A DNA stretch of 64,000 bases. It comes from Omphiscola glabra (lineage: Eukaryota > Mollusca > Gastropoda > Lymnaeidae). Positions 21,651 through 33,565 of this stretch are shown here, in pieces (within the stretch, counting starts at the first letter, position 1; every line of letters begins with the position of its first letter). The notes under the pieces were generated by a model that was not told the origin of the DNA, searched no databases, and saw only the letters and a list, made by a program, of their open reading frames with translations. The stretch spans positions 7,424,413-7,488,412 of the forward strand of contig OZ024802.1 of the NCBI GenBank assembly GCA_964017045.1. The letters run 5' to 3'. The position numbers and the translations under genes are program-made.

Positions 21651-21847
21651 GTCTTAATAATAAATAAACCTACTTGTATTTCTTGAAAAATATCATTTTA
21701 AAATGTACCTTGTAATCAGCTGAGATTTTCACTGAAGTGCTATAAACCGTCCTTTTCTTCATCTCTGCCTTCACTCTAAACATTATGTAAAGAATACTAG
21801 TACCGACATCAACGAATGAAGCATCATTTTCACAATGTGCCGATTGT

Positions 21848-21962
21848 TCCCATCGAATGTCGCTCACAAATTTTTTTTAAAATAACTTTCTTCCTTTAAT
21901 ACTAACTGGACCGAAGGCTTACTCATATCACGTGACAAAACAAGGAAGTGACTAATCCAAGT
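21848..21962. repeat. Dispersed repeat DR-B, copy 1 (compact form)
   Basis: Contains aactttcttcctttaat then catatcacgtgacaaaacaa and gaagtgactaat. Both parts recur at 54903-54965 and 55548-55622, there separated by about 580 bp that include a MITE. Confidence 0.72.
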
Positions 21963-22140
21963 CCATTCATCAATTTCTTTCACACGTTGCAATTCGTCGT
22001 TCTAGCACTGAATAAACTCAAGTCTTTTACCACAATAAAGGCCACTTTATTATTATACAATTAAATTCACAAACTGTTAATTCCATACACACACACAGTA
22101 ATAACTAACTTAACAAGCCGACCAAGTTTTGGTTATTGCC

Positions 22141-22157
22141 CCCCCCCCCCCCCCCAA
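22141..22157. repeat. Poly(C) run
   Basis: Seventeen consecutive C. Similar runs occur at 43990, 49779 and 58059. Length may be uncertain in assembly. Confidence 0.9.
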
Positions 22158-22537
22158 CCGAAAAACAAAGGAAATGACACCCCTGATGGGTAAAGTCTAT
22201 AGTAGTTGATTGATCATTTTCATCTTGCGGCACTGATATACCAGACGAGTCAAAATGATCCTCATCTAATCATTCAGCAATTAAAATAGAAGCATTTTCA
22301 GTGTGAGCAATAATAGCCATAAGCTCTCTCTATCTCCTTGCAGCTGCTCCCATTGTTCGAATCCTTTTTTGTTGAGGAGCAGGTACTAATTCTTACAATT
22401 TCTTAAAAAGACATTATATTATCAAAATCGGAGTAGCTTCCCTTTGTTCATGAAAATTTAGTTAAACAGGAAGTGAGGGCTCAGGAGGGAACGAGTTCAA
22501 GATTACAAATTTTAATGGAGAAAACATGAATGTTGAC

Positions 22538-22672
22538 GTCAATGAGCACAAAAATACGTCAGCAATTCAAGCGCGGAAAGATCGTTCACTAACTAATAAA
22601 ACTCTCAAACACACACCGCGCGTAATAAAACATACTATTCAGTTGCAACAATTATTAATGAACTCCCATAAT
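22538..22672. repeat. Dispersed repeat DR-A, copy 3 (partial)
   Basis: Shares gttcactaactaataaaact, accgcgcgtaataaaa and aatgaactcccata with the ends of copies 1 and 2; more diverged. The stretch 21965-22100 may be its other end. Confidence 0.55.
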
Positions 22673-22687
22673 AATAATCTCTTAAAT

Positions 22688-22812
22688 ATATTACGCTTCT
22701 GGTATGACTTGTGGAATGCTTCCTAATTTACTGCTTCCATTTCCCGCTCCTTTATAATCAGCGAATTTTCTATTGAGAGTATATTACAAATAATTCTATA
22801 TGTTTGAAAGAA
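22688..22812. repeat. Dispersed repeat DR-C, copy 1
   Basis: Matches 56053-56177 (gcttcctaatttactgcttc, attgagagtatatt, aaataattctatatgtt). A shorter piece recurs near 63692-63740. Copy 2 lies just beside hammerhead-like copy D, so DR-C may be part of that repeat unit. Confidence 0.7.
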
Positions 22813-23490
22813 AGTAAGGTTCAATAATGAGTTCAATAGCGTGCAAAATATAATTCCCGATAACTATGCTAAATGATTTTTTTTTCGTATGACGCAACTG
22901 CGTTTGGCGCGTAATATTTTCGGAAAATGAAATTGTCTCAATTTAGGTATGGTGTAAAAAATATTCGGTTTAAAAGTGGTTGAGACATCAGGATATTTAT
23001 TAGACATCAGAGTATTTAATATAGTTCATGGGCGTGAAATAACAAGTGTGCAGTGACGTATCATGTGGGAGGGATTCTTAAATGTGCGTGACTTGAGTTC
23101 ATGTTTTGTCAATTAACTTTAGTAGATGGGGGGAAGTTCCCGCATTGCTCTCACAGGAGTTTGGCGGGTTATAACTAAAAATTGTGGCTGCTTCCCAATA
23201 GGCGAATTTGGTGCTGAGATTATTTTCTTAGCAATTGCTATATCCTGTGTATAGAAAATGGCGTCCTTAATAGTGTGTTAGTAATGGAGTTCTTTATTTA
23301 ATAGAGAGACGTTTGCTACAAGAATCATTGGTTTGTAAAATAATTAATAAAATGAATGATGAAATGAACGATAGATTTTAAAAAAAAACGGATGATGAAG
23401 GCAGTGCACTCTCACTACGACATAGGGCACGGGTATGGTGTAGGACTATCTTTAGGACTGTCTGCTTTCTATGCATTTAATATAAATTGA
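22813..23490. other. No recognised gene
   Basis: AT-rich; short ORFs only. Confidence 0.5.
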
Positions 23491-23496
23491 AGATCC

Positions 23497-23568
23497 GATA
23501 AAGCTATAGTTCTCAGGACCAATAAAGCTATAGTTATCAGAACCAATAAAGCTATAGTTCTCAGGATC
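23497..23568. repeat. 24-bp tandem repeat, 3 copies
   Basis: Unit aataaagctatagttctcag + gacc with few changes. Confidence 0.9.
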
Positions 23569-23917
23569 CGATTTTTCTCAAGTTTACAAATAAAAATTTA
23601 AAACCGTCAGCCACCCACCAAACGGCTACAGTTTTTTTGCGCTGTTGGCAGGATTTCTTTGAGGACAGCTTTTAAAGAAAAATGACAATCAGACCAACAG
23701 AACAATCATAGCGAAACAGATGGAGCCAAGGGCCATAGAAAATTTTCCCCTCACCAGCAGTATACCCAAGCTGTCCAAATTTAATGACGAGAGCAAGGCA
23801 GGGCAGTTTGTGAGGTAAGCAAGACTGCTCCTGCAACTTCAAACGATGCCACAACCTCTGAAGTAGAACTGTCTATATGACCTACACAGTAACAATTTAA
23901 ACCAAACCAGTTTTTAA

Positions 23918-24409
23918 TTACAAGGTAGAACTTCTGCAAGCTGATGTACAATCTGAAATTTTATTAAAAAGAGAATGTGATCCAATGGTTCTTGGAATAC
24001 GAAGGATGACCTCATCATCAATGGTGCCGCTTTGGGACAGTGTGCTGCCAAGATATGAGAAGTCATTTACCACTTTAAACCCCTCGCCATATACTTGAAC
24101 GTTGGGCTCAACATAAGGTCTTCGAAAAGCTGGTTGGTAAAGGGAGAGACCATATTTTGTGCAGACATTTGAGAAATTAGTAACCAGGCGTTTGGTGTCA
24201 GCTTCTGTTCCAGCGTTAAGGGCACAATATTCGGTATACTGAATATTCCTGATGATGTCTGTCAGGGTCTTGGCTTTGGCATGTAGCCTCTTGAGAGTGA
24301 ATAGCTTATCATCAGTTCGGTATGTGAGGAAGGGCCAAGTAGAAAAAGTATGAGATAAACCTGGCATTATTTTTGATGACCTCCCTTGAATCATTCCTGT
24401 AAATATCAT
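23918..24409 (-). pseudogene. LINE reverse transcriptase fragment, catalytic site lost
   Basis: Minus frame of 163 codons includes YRTDDKLFTLKRLHAKAK, CALNAGTEADTKRLV, GLSLYQPA, RRPYVEPNVQVYGEGFKVV and FSYLGSTLSQSGTIDDEV. These match the palm and following region of RTE-like LINE RTs common in molluscs (LFADDCALNA; YLGSTLS----IDDE--RI). The catalytic FADD is replaced by YTEY, so both metal-binding aspartates are gone. The frame is short for the family (ORF2 is about 1,000 codons) and flanked by unrelated sequence. Confidence 0.8.
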
Positions 24410-24520
24410 TCATGACAAATGTCCAAAAGTGTTTGTTTTATAGTTACCTCGGGCAGCTTTTAAGGTATTTAAATAAGAATTTAAAAAAAAACCTTAAAAC
24501 TCATTTATCTAAAAACTGCA
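24361..24520. repeat. Inverted dispersed repeat, partner of 56565-56720
   Basis: Reverse complement aligns along about 155 bp with 56565-56720, for example gcagtttttaga, cttatttaaatac, gaggtaact and gacatttgtcat. The two copies lie 32 kb apart on opposite strands. Confidence 0.8.
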
Positions 24521-24601
24521 AAAAAAATAATAATAATAATAATAATAAAGTTTATTTAAAAATCACGCTTCATCCCCAAAGGCTCGAAGCGCGTAAAATA
24601 A

Positions 24602-25250
24602 ATCCGATGTTAGATGTTCGAGAGGCCTCACTGCTGCCTGTTAGGCGCACGTGAACTCCATCTCCCCATCTCCGGGTTTTCAGGATGATACAGGTTTGTG
24701 TGAATTCAGTAGGTAGGTAAAATGACGGCAAAGTGGTGCACGGAAAATGTTAAATTAGTCCAGTGCCACTGCTGAATCTGGTAACGCTCCGATGTTAGAT
24801 GTTCGAGAGGCCTCACTGCTGCCTGTTAGGCGCAAGTGAACTCCATCTCCCCATCTCCGGGTTTTCAGGATGATACAGGTTTGTGTGAATTCCGTAGGTA
24901 GGTAAAATGGCGGCAAAGTGGTGCAAGGTAGTTACATGTCGGGTGTACAAACTACATGTTTCACTATTCCGTTGTTGATACTACAGTAGTTTTTGTTAAC
25001 ATATATTGCAACCCCTTCCTTTGGATTTGATGCTGTCGGTTGTTCCTTCGGCACGGAAAATGTTAAATTAGTCCAGTGCCACTGCTGAATCTGGTAACGT
25101 TTCGTTAAGCCATGTTTCTGTCAGGCACATTAAAGAGCTCATACGAAATTGATAGAAATCCTTACAGAAACAACCCACATCATCCATCCTGTTAAGTAGT
25201 GATCCAACGTTTCCCAAAACAACATGTGGAAGAAAGGCTCACTGTCCTAT
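24602..25250 (-). pseudogene. LINE endonuclease (APE-type) fragment, internally duplicated
   Basis: Minus strand from about 25240: VVLGNVGSLLNRMDD, LMCLTETWLNETLPDSAVAL, then, in shifting frames, FRAEGTTDSIKSKGRG, VVCTPDM and PPFYLPTEFTQT. These match the N-terminal APE-like endonuclease of LINEs (N-RSL-NK-DE; TETWL----PD; G-GV---V; RP-YLPREF), which nicks target DNA to prime reverse transcription. TETWL carries the metal-binding Glu of the family. It is broken by frameshifts and by two direct duplications: 138 bp at 24603-24740 and 24788-24925, and about 46 bp at 24741-24786 and 25054-25099. Both duplicated blocks contain pieces of this domain. Confidence 0.72.
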
Positions 25251-25259
25251 GTTTCTGCA

Positions 25260-26110
25260 TTTGAAACGAATGCCTCCACTTCTTCCCTGCTTTCTTCCTC
25301 TCAGTCGTGAATTGGTCGCCATTTGTTGTTGACATGGCGGAAGTTTACAAAAATGTCGGAAGTGACATCTTTATACCAGGCTGACTATTTTGATATCCGA
25401 AGTCCATATTAAAGCTGTTTCCCGCGAAGAAAAAGACACGAAACATACAAGAAAATCGTCCGTAGTAGATCAATTTGTACTTGAGTGAAACACAATCTAA
25501 CGTGTAAAAACTGTAAAAAAACTGAAAAAGATGCACTGATGCAATCGAGTCGCCTGCAGAGCAGCACCCCGGAAGTAGAGTATACTTGAGTACTTTTTCT
25601 ACTCGGTCCTTCTTATTCCATCACCCCACCCTTATCTCTTTCTTTCTCTCGCTCGCTCTCTCACGCTCTCTGAAGGCATCAGTCAGCATGGAGGAAAACA
25701 GACTGAAAAGTGTTGTGTTCAGGACACAACATTGTTGGTCACCATTTGTCAAAGGGAATGGTTTAAGCGTCTCCCCATTTTCCCGACCCCCAGCCTGGAT
25801 ACCATCATCAAATTACCGCACCATTGAAATGAATTTTGTGGTACATCAATATATTTCTTAAACTTCCGAATACCCTCTTTTATTAATTCAGAAATTTAGC
25901 GATTCTTAAAATAATCACGGCTTATTTAAATTAGGTTACGATTATGCAATGATTAATAGTAATTTACGTATGCATCGCAAAATTACTGATTGTCGTAACA
26001 TCAAATCTAGTGACGTCAGTTTATTCTCTTGTGAGTCCCTCCCTTTCTCTTTTGGTCCTGGCGGACTGGGAAATTGGACACTGACGAAACGTTGAATCGT
26101 AGTATCTTTA
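25260..26110. other. No recognised gene
   Basis: Open frame 25586-25861 has a pyrimidine-rich start (tctttctctcgctcgctc) and no domain. Nothing else stands out. Confidence 0.5.
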
Positions 26111-26534
26111 TGTAAGAGCTGTAAGATCTTAATATCCTTGTGTTCATCTAGCCACGACTATACATGTGTACTATGGTAGACTTTGCCCCTTACCTCATCT
26201 CATGGGCCAGTGTTAACAATGACAACCAATACCCATACACCAACACCAACAGGCCGGTTAGTTGTACAATAATGTTTATTCTCTAACAACTATCGTCGAG
26301 AAATATAATAATGAAGTCGTTCCAGCCAAATGCACTAATCAACACACTATTGTACAACGGCCATCAATGCACAAGGATAACAACCACTAAACTAACACGT
26401 TATTTCCACCAACCCAAATACGTCACAACATTATCACACAAAAGATGCAACTACACATATACCTAACATCTTTTACATACCAAACATGACAACAGTGAGC
26501 TACGTATAACAACAGTGATCTCATACCCCTGACA
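26111..26534 (-). mobile_element. Solo-LTR-like repeat, same family as 57618-58048
   Basis: Begins TGTAAGAGCTGTAAGATCTTA and ends CCTGACA, with AATAAA on the minus strand (plus tttatt at about 26276). It aligns over its length with 57618-58048 (aagtcgttccagccaaa, aacacactattgtacaac, caaatacgtcacaaca). No target duplication at this copy. Confidence 0.72.
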
Positions 26535-27341
26535 GACACTATCCTTAATATTTCAACACTATTGACATCATATCTCGTAAAGTGTTAATTGCTGTCAATG
26601 AAATCTACAACTATTTTTGACAAGAACTCAGTGTCTGATGACTTTGGGGTCAGCACTGAGAGAAGCATTTGCCAGATTTTTGACTGATTTCAAATTCTAT
26701 CAGGAGGAACATTATTATAGCTATGGACTGCAAACTTTGCAAACTCCTTTCCAATGATATTCTCTGCATAACTTTGCTAACTTTTCTGTGTCTATTTAAT
26801 GCGATACTCTTTGTTTACCTCTCATGTGTGTTAGTTTTATTGGAAGCGGACTCTCCTTCAAAACTATAACATCTCCTCCTTCTCAGCACTATATTAGTTA
26901 GCACTTGACTCTTCTCACCAAGGTAAAGTGAGGTTACATTTTCATTTATTTCACCTAAGCTTTTTTTTATTTATGTATTTTAGCATTAAGCAGTGTTTAA
27001 ATTATTTTATACAACCACGTCAATAAATGTATAATATGCCAATAACAATATGATTTTATTTTTCATGGGAACGGATTAATCATTATCCCTTTATTTCTCA
27101 TGGGAAAAATACGTTTGGTTTACGTCCTGTTTGATGGAAGGATCCAAAGATCTGGAATGGATTAAGAACGTATACCGAGGTAACACTGTAATTAAATTGG
27201 CACCTTTTTAAAATAACATTAACTTTCGCGCGTGCGCATTGACAGACGTGACGCTTACATTTAAAAAATCATTCCCGTTGCCGTTGTATTGAACTTCTCT
27301 TATTCACTTAATGATCACCTTATACAAGACTTCACATTTTT
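26535..27341. other. No recognised gene
   Basis: AT-rich spacer before LTR element copy 2. Confidence 0.5.
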
Positions 27342-27346
27342 CCTAA

Positions 27347-30300
27347 TGTTACGACCTTTCCCACGTGTTACGGCTTCCAAAGTTACAGCCTTCATACGTC
27401 CTGGCCTACTCTCGTTGTCTAGGGTCTCTTCTCTAGGTCCATTCAATGACACAATTAAGTCCACAATAATTACTCATATTCTTCAACAGCAATTCTCTAT
27501 CATTCCTCTGTCATCTCTCTGGTCTCTCTATACAAAGTCTCTCCATCTCTCGGTCTCTCTCTCGACTAACTAACACACTGACCTTTTATACACGCACTTG
27601 TTTATTCATATTTACATCTCAACCAATGACCATTCAGCCACAATAACACAATTCATAACACAACTCATGCACCCAAAAAGTGTTCACACCAACAACAGTG
27701 ATTCTCACATTCAAACTCTCACCATGTATGGACAACCTTTCATACTAAGACATCACACTAAAAAATCATCTTCACAACATTCCTCCCTCCTTTCTTTGAC
27801 ATCACTTATAGTAGTGATGTCACACAAAATGACAAATGCAAATAATCGTCAACATTATGACAAAATATATGGAAAAGTACATCTTGGGCCAGATCATAAA
27901 CTACACTTACATGATCACCCTCACTAGTAATCAGTAATCAAAACATGACTTAAACAAAATGTGACCGTGCCAAAAAATTATTTCCCAAACCTAACGTTAG
28001 TTATGTCAGCCTACCAAAGCATTAATGTCCAACACATTCGTACTTTGGGTGTACCCATACCAACCGCAAGGACACGCACACCACTAGCGCAATCGAGGCA
28101 GTTTCGTGTCTCAACACACTACTACTGACATGCTAAGCAACCTGAAATTCTTCCATACAACAGGCATAAGATACTACAGTCAAAAAGCAAAAGGAAAATC
28201 CATATAATATTCACGAGATAATACATTTCATAATGGACCCTATTCCAAACCAGAAGAAAAAAAAATTATTCTTAAATGCTAGAGTGAAGAAAAAAAAATG
28301 TCATCATCCGTTATCCGTGTGGACAGCCATTATTTGTCCAACCTGCAACGAACATTTATGAGGACGGGACATTCCGCTTGTCAGACGGTTGCCTGAAAGC
28401 GTGCGCATTTTTCCACCAACTCACAACTCCCCTGTAAAATATCACATGTTTCAAGAATCTTGTCATACAGCCAATACAAAAATTCAACATAAATATCATC
28501 ATAAACAAATCTTGTTTACATCCTGCTTCACCCAACTCCAAATAATTTCTACAAGCCTCACCTCCCAACGCATGGAAAACAGTCAACTCAACAAAATCAT
28601 ATTTTACACCAACAACATAATATTTCCCCCTGACCCCCGCATGACATAATACATCAAAATTAACATCAGTGACCCGATTCCTCCCCTTCAACGCCACATC
28701 GGGGTAAAAGCTCACCTCCTGCAAATAAACACCGTGACCACTGCAAAACCCGTTTGCCAAAACATTATTGTCTGAGTCTAAACCGGACTCCACAATCTCA
28801 AGGTTCTCAAGCCTTGAGCAACCATCGACCTCATTATCACAATTGAACTCAGCGCGTGGACTACGACCCTCGTAGGTCCACGTTAAAACGTCCTCAGTGA
28901 CTTCAACTTTGTTAACACCTCGTCCCCGCACTGGGACTGACCTTGACAAGCTCACGACCTCTACGTCATGATCACCGTAGCTTGTCCAGGTTCTAATACC
29001 CTGAAAATCATAACACACCTCCACATAACTCAAATTTTCCTCACGAAAATTCTCCTGTACAAAAGTCAACTTTTCCTCCTCCACAAAACTCACATTTTCC
29101 TCCCCAAGATTCGCATGCACACACCCAAAATCTGTCTCCACTAAACCATTCGCATCTCCCCGTATATTGTCACAAACAACAACTTGTGCTCCAACAAAAT
29201 GAATGTCCTGTTCAATATTACAAAACTTATTCTTATCACAAAAAGCTACATCACAAGCACTATCCCGTTCCTCAAAATTTCTATCTGGTACATTATCAAA
29301 CTTCAGGTCTTTTACATTGTCACAATTCATATCCTGTACATTGCCACAAGTCATATCCTGTACATTGTCACAAGTCATATCCTGTACATTGTCAAAATTC
29401 CAATGTTGCAACTGTACACATTGTGTGTACCGTGATTCTACTGTGTGTTCCAGTACATCTACCTCAGCACTACTAGCCAAACAAAACTCAGTTTCCATAT
29501 GTTTAGTAACATTAGTATGACCTTCCTCTGGATAACTTATCTCTTCTACAAATTCAGCTATTTCCCCATTAGACTCGTTTTCCCAGGCTGACAACAGAAC
29601 TGTATAACCCTCTACTTCAACCTCTATTCTCCCAGATTCTTCGACCAATTCCCCAGTTTCCTTACTACTCTCTACAGTGTCTAGTTGACCCCTCTTTGTT
29701 TTTCCCGAAAGAACAATTCCCCCTTTAAATTTACTGTTATCTTCAAAATAATCCTCCCCTATCCCTAACTGAAAAAGAATATGGCTTATAAACACTTTCC
29801 TCAAAATAATCGTCCCCTATCCCTAACTGAAAAAATTCCCATTCGTCCTTTCGCCTACTATTGTCCCCTTTTTCAGGTTGATTTTTAGTCTCTGCCAACT
29901 CCACCCATGACTTGCTCTCTAGGCACCATTTAAGTTTATTCTCCTTAACTTCCACTAATTTTTCCTTAACGTTATTCCCCCTTTCCCTAACCTCTTGATC
30001 TCTCTGTCTCTCAATCTTGCACCATTCAGCATACTCAGCCTCCTGTTTTTTTAATAGCTCTCTTTAACGCGTTCCCGTTCTTCCCTTGCTCTTATTACCT
30101 TGGCTAGTTCCTGGGCTCGCTGTTTATCACGTTCTTGATCTTCTAAATCTCTAACGCGTCTTCGTTCTTCCCGCTCGCGATCTTCCCTTAGTCTTTTTTC
30201 CACCCACTCTTTGATTTTAGCTTCATCCTTTCTTCCTACTAACTCAGCCTCCTCCCTAAATTCTAATATTAACTCATTTAAATCCATCCTAAACACCAAC

Positions 30301-31373
30301 GTCTAAAAAAAATTCTAGAGCCCTCAAAAACAATTACAAAATTTAAAAAAAAATCATCAGTATGATATAACAATTCAAAAATTTAAAAATTAAGCTAATT
30401 AACCGGTCTGGTACTTGATTATCATAAGCGACGGACAGCAAGACAGCAGTGGTGGTGTCCAACAACAGCGGACTCAGCAACAGTTACACACCTCAGTAGT
30501 GGGGTGTAATGTCAGGGAACAGGCACAGCGACAGCAGCGGGTTACAGCACATCAGGAACAGCAGGAACAGCGGGTTATAGTAATACGGCAGCAGATACAC
30601 GAACCCTCAGATGCAGTGATGCAGGAAACAGCTACAGCAACAGGAGTGGGTTACATCAGGGCAGGTACAAGAACATGTACAGGAAACAGCTACAGCAACA
30701 GGATTACCTCAAATGGCGTACTTAAACATACTGTGGTAGGCAGGCCTGGTACAGGAACTCACAGGTTTTGGATGTAAACCTAATAATATTGACCTACAAA
30801 GGCACATACAGCTTCGGACAGGCTTGGTACAGGTTCTCACAGGTTTTCGGACGGGCCCCTAAATGTTACGACCTTTCCCACGTGTTACGGCTTCCAAATT
30901 TACAGCCTTCATACGTCCTGGCCTACTCTCGTTGTCTAGGGTCTCTTCTCTAGGTCCGTTCAATGACACAATTAAGTCCACAATAATTCCTCATATTTCA
31001 TAAATCAGTTCTTTTTCACTTTGTACAAAACGTCGTCCCATCCAGGGTCACTACACACACATCAAGTCTTCAACAGCAATTCTCTATCATTCCTCTGTCA
31101 TCTCTCTGGTCTCTCTATACAAAGTCTCTCTATACAAAATCTCTCGGTCTCTCTCTCGACTAACTAACACACTGACCTTTTATACACGCACTTGTTTATT
31201 CATATTTACATCTCAACCAATGACCATTCAGCCACAATAACACAATTCATAACACAACTCATGCACCCAAAAAGTGTTCACACGAACAACAGTGATTCTC
31301 ACATTCAAACTCTCACCATGTATGGACAACCTTTCATACCAAGATATCACACTAACAAATAAGATTCAAAACA
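27347..31373 (-). mobile_element. Complete non-autonomous LTR retrotransposon, copy 2
   Basis: A 4,027-bp relative of 4217-8225 with the same layout, flanked by a perfect 5-bp target duplication, cctaa (27342-27346 and 31374-31378). The right LTR (30864-31373) is 510 bp. The left LTR (27347-27779) is 433 bp because of a deletion of about 70 bp and a smaller one. The polypurine tract (27780-27797) and tRNA-Pro-like primer site (30849-30861) are present. The outer ends of its LTRs differ from copy 1 (tgttacgacctttcccacg against tgttatgaccttcacaacg), so the two are subfamilies, not a segmental duplication. No enzyme domains inside. Confidence 0.93.
28356..30299 (-). pseudogene. Long ORF of LTR element copy 2, mostly open
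   Basis: Three minus-strand pieces: 30299-30051 (charged start, MDLNELILEFREEAEL), 29955-29743, and an uninterrupted 482-codon piece 29804-28356. A deletion of about 36 bp near 30060 and a local duplication of about 62 bp near 29760-29830 break what copy 1 shows to be a single frame. The 482-codon piece holds 8-residue repeats (CDNVQDMT type, about residues 140-170), conserved acidic stretches and a hydrophobic Cys-containing end (FMMIFMLNFCIGCMT). Copy 1 lacks one repeat unit. The protein is conserved between two independent insertions, so it was probably translated in the ancestor. No known domain was recognised; a Gag-like role is inferred from position and the charged N-terminus. Confidence 0.6.
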
Positions 31374-31378
31374 CCTAA

Positions 31379-31678
31379 TACACTTTTATTTTTTAATGAA
31401 TTAATCGCTTTCGCATATTTCTACAGTTGTGTCACTTAATCTTATTTTGCAACCAAAGAAACTTAATAGGGCTTGTCATTTAATGGTGGAAATCTATTAA
31501 TAGAACTGCTGTAATCATCCGGGTACTCGGGTGGGACAAACTGTCAACACTGTTCTGTACTACTATGTCAAAATGAAAACTTGTTTACAACTCTATAATT
31601 TACCAAATATTTTACACATTTTTACTGCTTTTTTTCAATTTTATGAAATAGGACTTCCTTGCGCGTACAGCACAGTAA
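31379..31678. other. No recognised gene
   Basis: AT-rich spacer between the LTR element and the 31/32-bp array. Confidence 0.5.
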
Positions 31679-32143
31679 ACGGCCCATGTAACAGTGACTT
31701 CGTTGCGCATACGGCCCATGTAACAGTGACTTCGTTGCGTATACGGCCCATGTAACAGTGACTCATTGCGTATACGGCCCATGTAACAGTGACTTCATTG
31801 CGTATACGGCCCATGTAACAGTGACTCCTTGCGTATACGGCCCATGTAACAGTGACTTCGTTGCGTATACGGCCCATGTAACAGTGACTCATTGCGTATA
31901 CGGCCCATGTAACAGTGACTCATTGCGCATACGGCCCATGTAACAGTGACTTCGTTGCGTATACGGCCCATGTAACAGTGACTCATTGCGTATACGGCCC
32001 ATGTAACAGTGACTCATTGCGTATACGGCCCATGTAACAGTGACTTCGTTGCGTATACGGCCCATGTAACATTGACTCATTGCGTATACGGCCCATGTAA
32101 CAGTGACTTCGTTGCGTATACGGCCCATGTAACAGTGATTTCG
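31679..32143. repeat. 31/32-bp tandem array, about 15 copies, fused to gypsy RT
   Basis: Unit acggcccatgtaacagtgac + ttcgttgcgtat (32 bp) or its 31-bp variant with actcattg. The two lengths alternate irregularly. The last copy runs straight into gypsy coding sequence: the unit's PCNSDFV reading continues as PCNSDFVEHDVDIGNA. Many open frames on both strands (repeats of GRIRNESLLHGPYTQ) are artefacts. Confidence 0.95.
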
Positions 32144-33420
32144 TTGAACATGATGTTGACATTGGCAATGCAGTTTCGGTCAAGCAACATCCCTATATGG
32201 TCAATCCGGAAAAACTTGAAATAATCCGGTCTGAAATAAAATACATGCTTGAAAATGATATCATTGAACCAAGCTCTAGTAACTGGAGTTTTCCATGTAT
32301 TTTAGTCCCAAAGCCTGACAAATGTTACAGTTTTTGCACTGATTTTAGGAAAGTGAATTCAGTTGCAAAGTCTGATTCCTTTCCGATTCCAAGGATAGAC
32401 GATCTTATAGATCGAATAGGCGATGCCAAATATGTAACCAAGATAGACCTACTATCAGGTTATTGGCAGGTTCCTCTATCTGACAGAGCAAAAGAAGTCT
32501 CTGCTTTCTGTACTCCAGATGGTTTATACTTTATATAAAGTAATGCCGTTTGGAATGAAAAATGCCCCAGCTACATTCCAACGTCTAGTTAACAACATTA
32601 TTGCTGACATGGAAAATTGCAGCGCCTATATTGATGATGTAATTATTTACAGTCAAGACTTTTCCAAACATGTAAACCAATTATGGTCTCAGTTTACAAA
32701 ATTTTTGCAGGCAAATGTAACTGTAAATTTAAATAAGTGTGAATTTTGTCAAGCAACTGTGGAATATTTAGTTCATATAGTGGATCAAGGTCATGTAAAG
32801 CCTGTTCAAGCTAATATAAATGCTATTGCATCACTTCCACCACCCACTACTAGAAAACAGTTAATGAGATTTTTGGGAATGGCAGGTTACTATAGAAAAT
32901 TTTTCAACAATTTCTGAGTTATTCCTTATCCCCTAAGTAATATGTTAAAGAAAAATGCAAAATTTCATTGGTCAGATGCCTGTCAGGAAGCATTCGAAAA
33001 CATTAAAAGAATACTAGCTAATGCTCCTGTTCTCATTGCACCAGACTTTAACAAACAGTTTAAAATAGCTGTAGATGCCAGTGATGTTGGCATTGGTGCA
33101 GTTCTTTTTCAAGAAGATGACCACAGTGTAGATCATCCTGTTTGTTATTTCTCAAAGAAATTTAACGCCCACTCAGAAAAATTATTCCTCTGTAGAAAAA
33201 GAATGTTTAGGATTAATTATTGCTCTGCAACAATTTGATTTTTATGTCCGTTGTTCAGTACATTCAGTACTTGTTTTTACTGATCACAATCCTTTAACAT
33301 TTTTGAATAAGATGGTCTCCAAAAATCAAAGATTGTTAAGATGGAGTGTATTTTTACAAGAATATAATTTGGACATAAAACATATCAAAGGCAAAGATTG
33401 CTGATACTTTGTCCAGAAAT
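32144..33420 (+). pseudogene. Ty3/gypsy RT and RNase H, integrase missing
   Basis: Three plus frames form a gypsy Pol segment. 32144-32538: HDVDIGNAVSVKQHPY, PSSSNWSFPCILVPKPD, FCTDFRKVNSVAKSD, KIDLLSGYWQVPL. 32519-32917: VMPFGMKNAPATFQRLVN, YIDDVIIYS (RT catalytic YxDD), FLGMAGYYRKFFNNF. 32942-33420: the tethering region, then RNase H with VDASDVGIGAVL, CYFSKKF, a frameshift near 33185, KECLGLIIALQQF, FTDHNPLTFLN and IKGKD. These enzymes copy element RNA and degrade it. Frameshifts at about 32530, 32920 and 33185 kill it. The sequence stops just where the linker to integrase should begin and jumps to the polypurine tract, so integrase was deleted. Gag and protease are replaced upstream by the tandem array. 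Confidence 0.9.
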
Positions 33421-33565
33421 TAATTTTCACTGCACAAAAATTATGCAGTTGATTATAAGCTGTTAAGAAGCTTGTTGTTTAATATTTTGAAAGGAAGAAA
33501 TGTATTTTCTTTTACCTGTTTAATGGAAAATAATTCCATTTTTGAAAAATTAAAGTTTTTCTTTT

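Noticed and set aside
26085..26110. CTGACGAAACG as a plus-strand hammerhead
   Set aside because: The two boxes run together with no stem II between them.
4217..31373. The two LTR elements as one segmental duplication
   Set aside because: Different target duplications, different LTR outer ends and unrelated flanks show two separate insertions.
31679..32143. CRISPR-like array
   Set aside because: Units are head-to-tail repeats without unique spacers, in a eukaryotic context.
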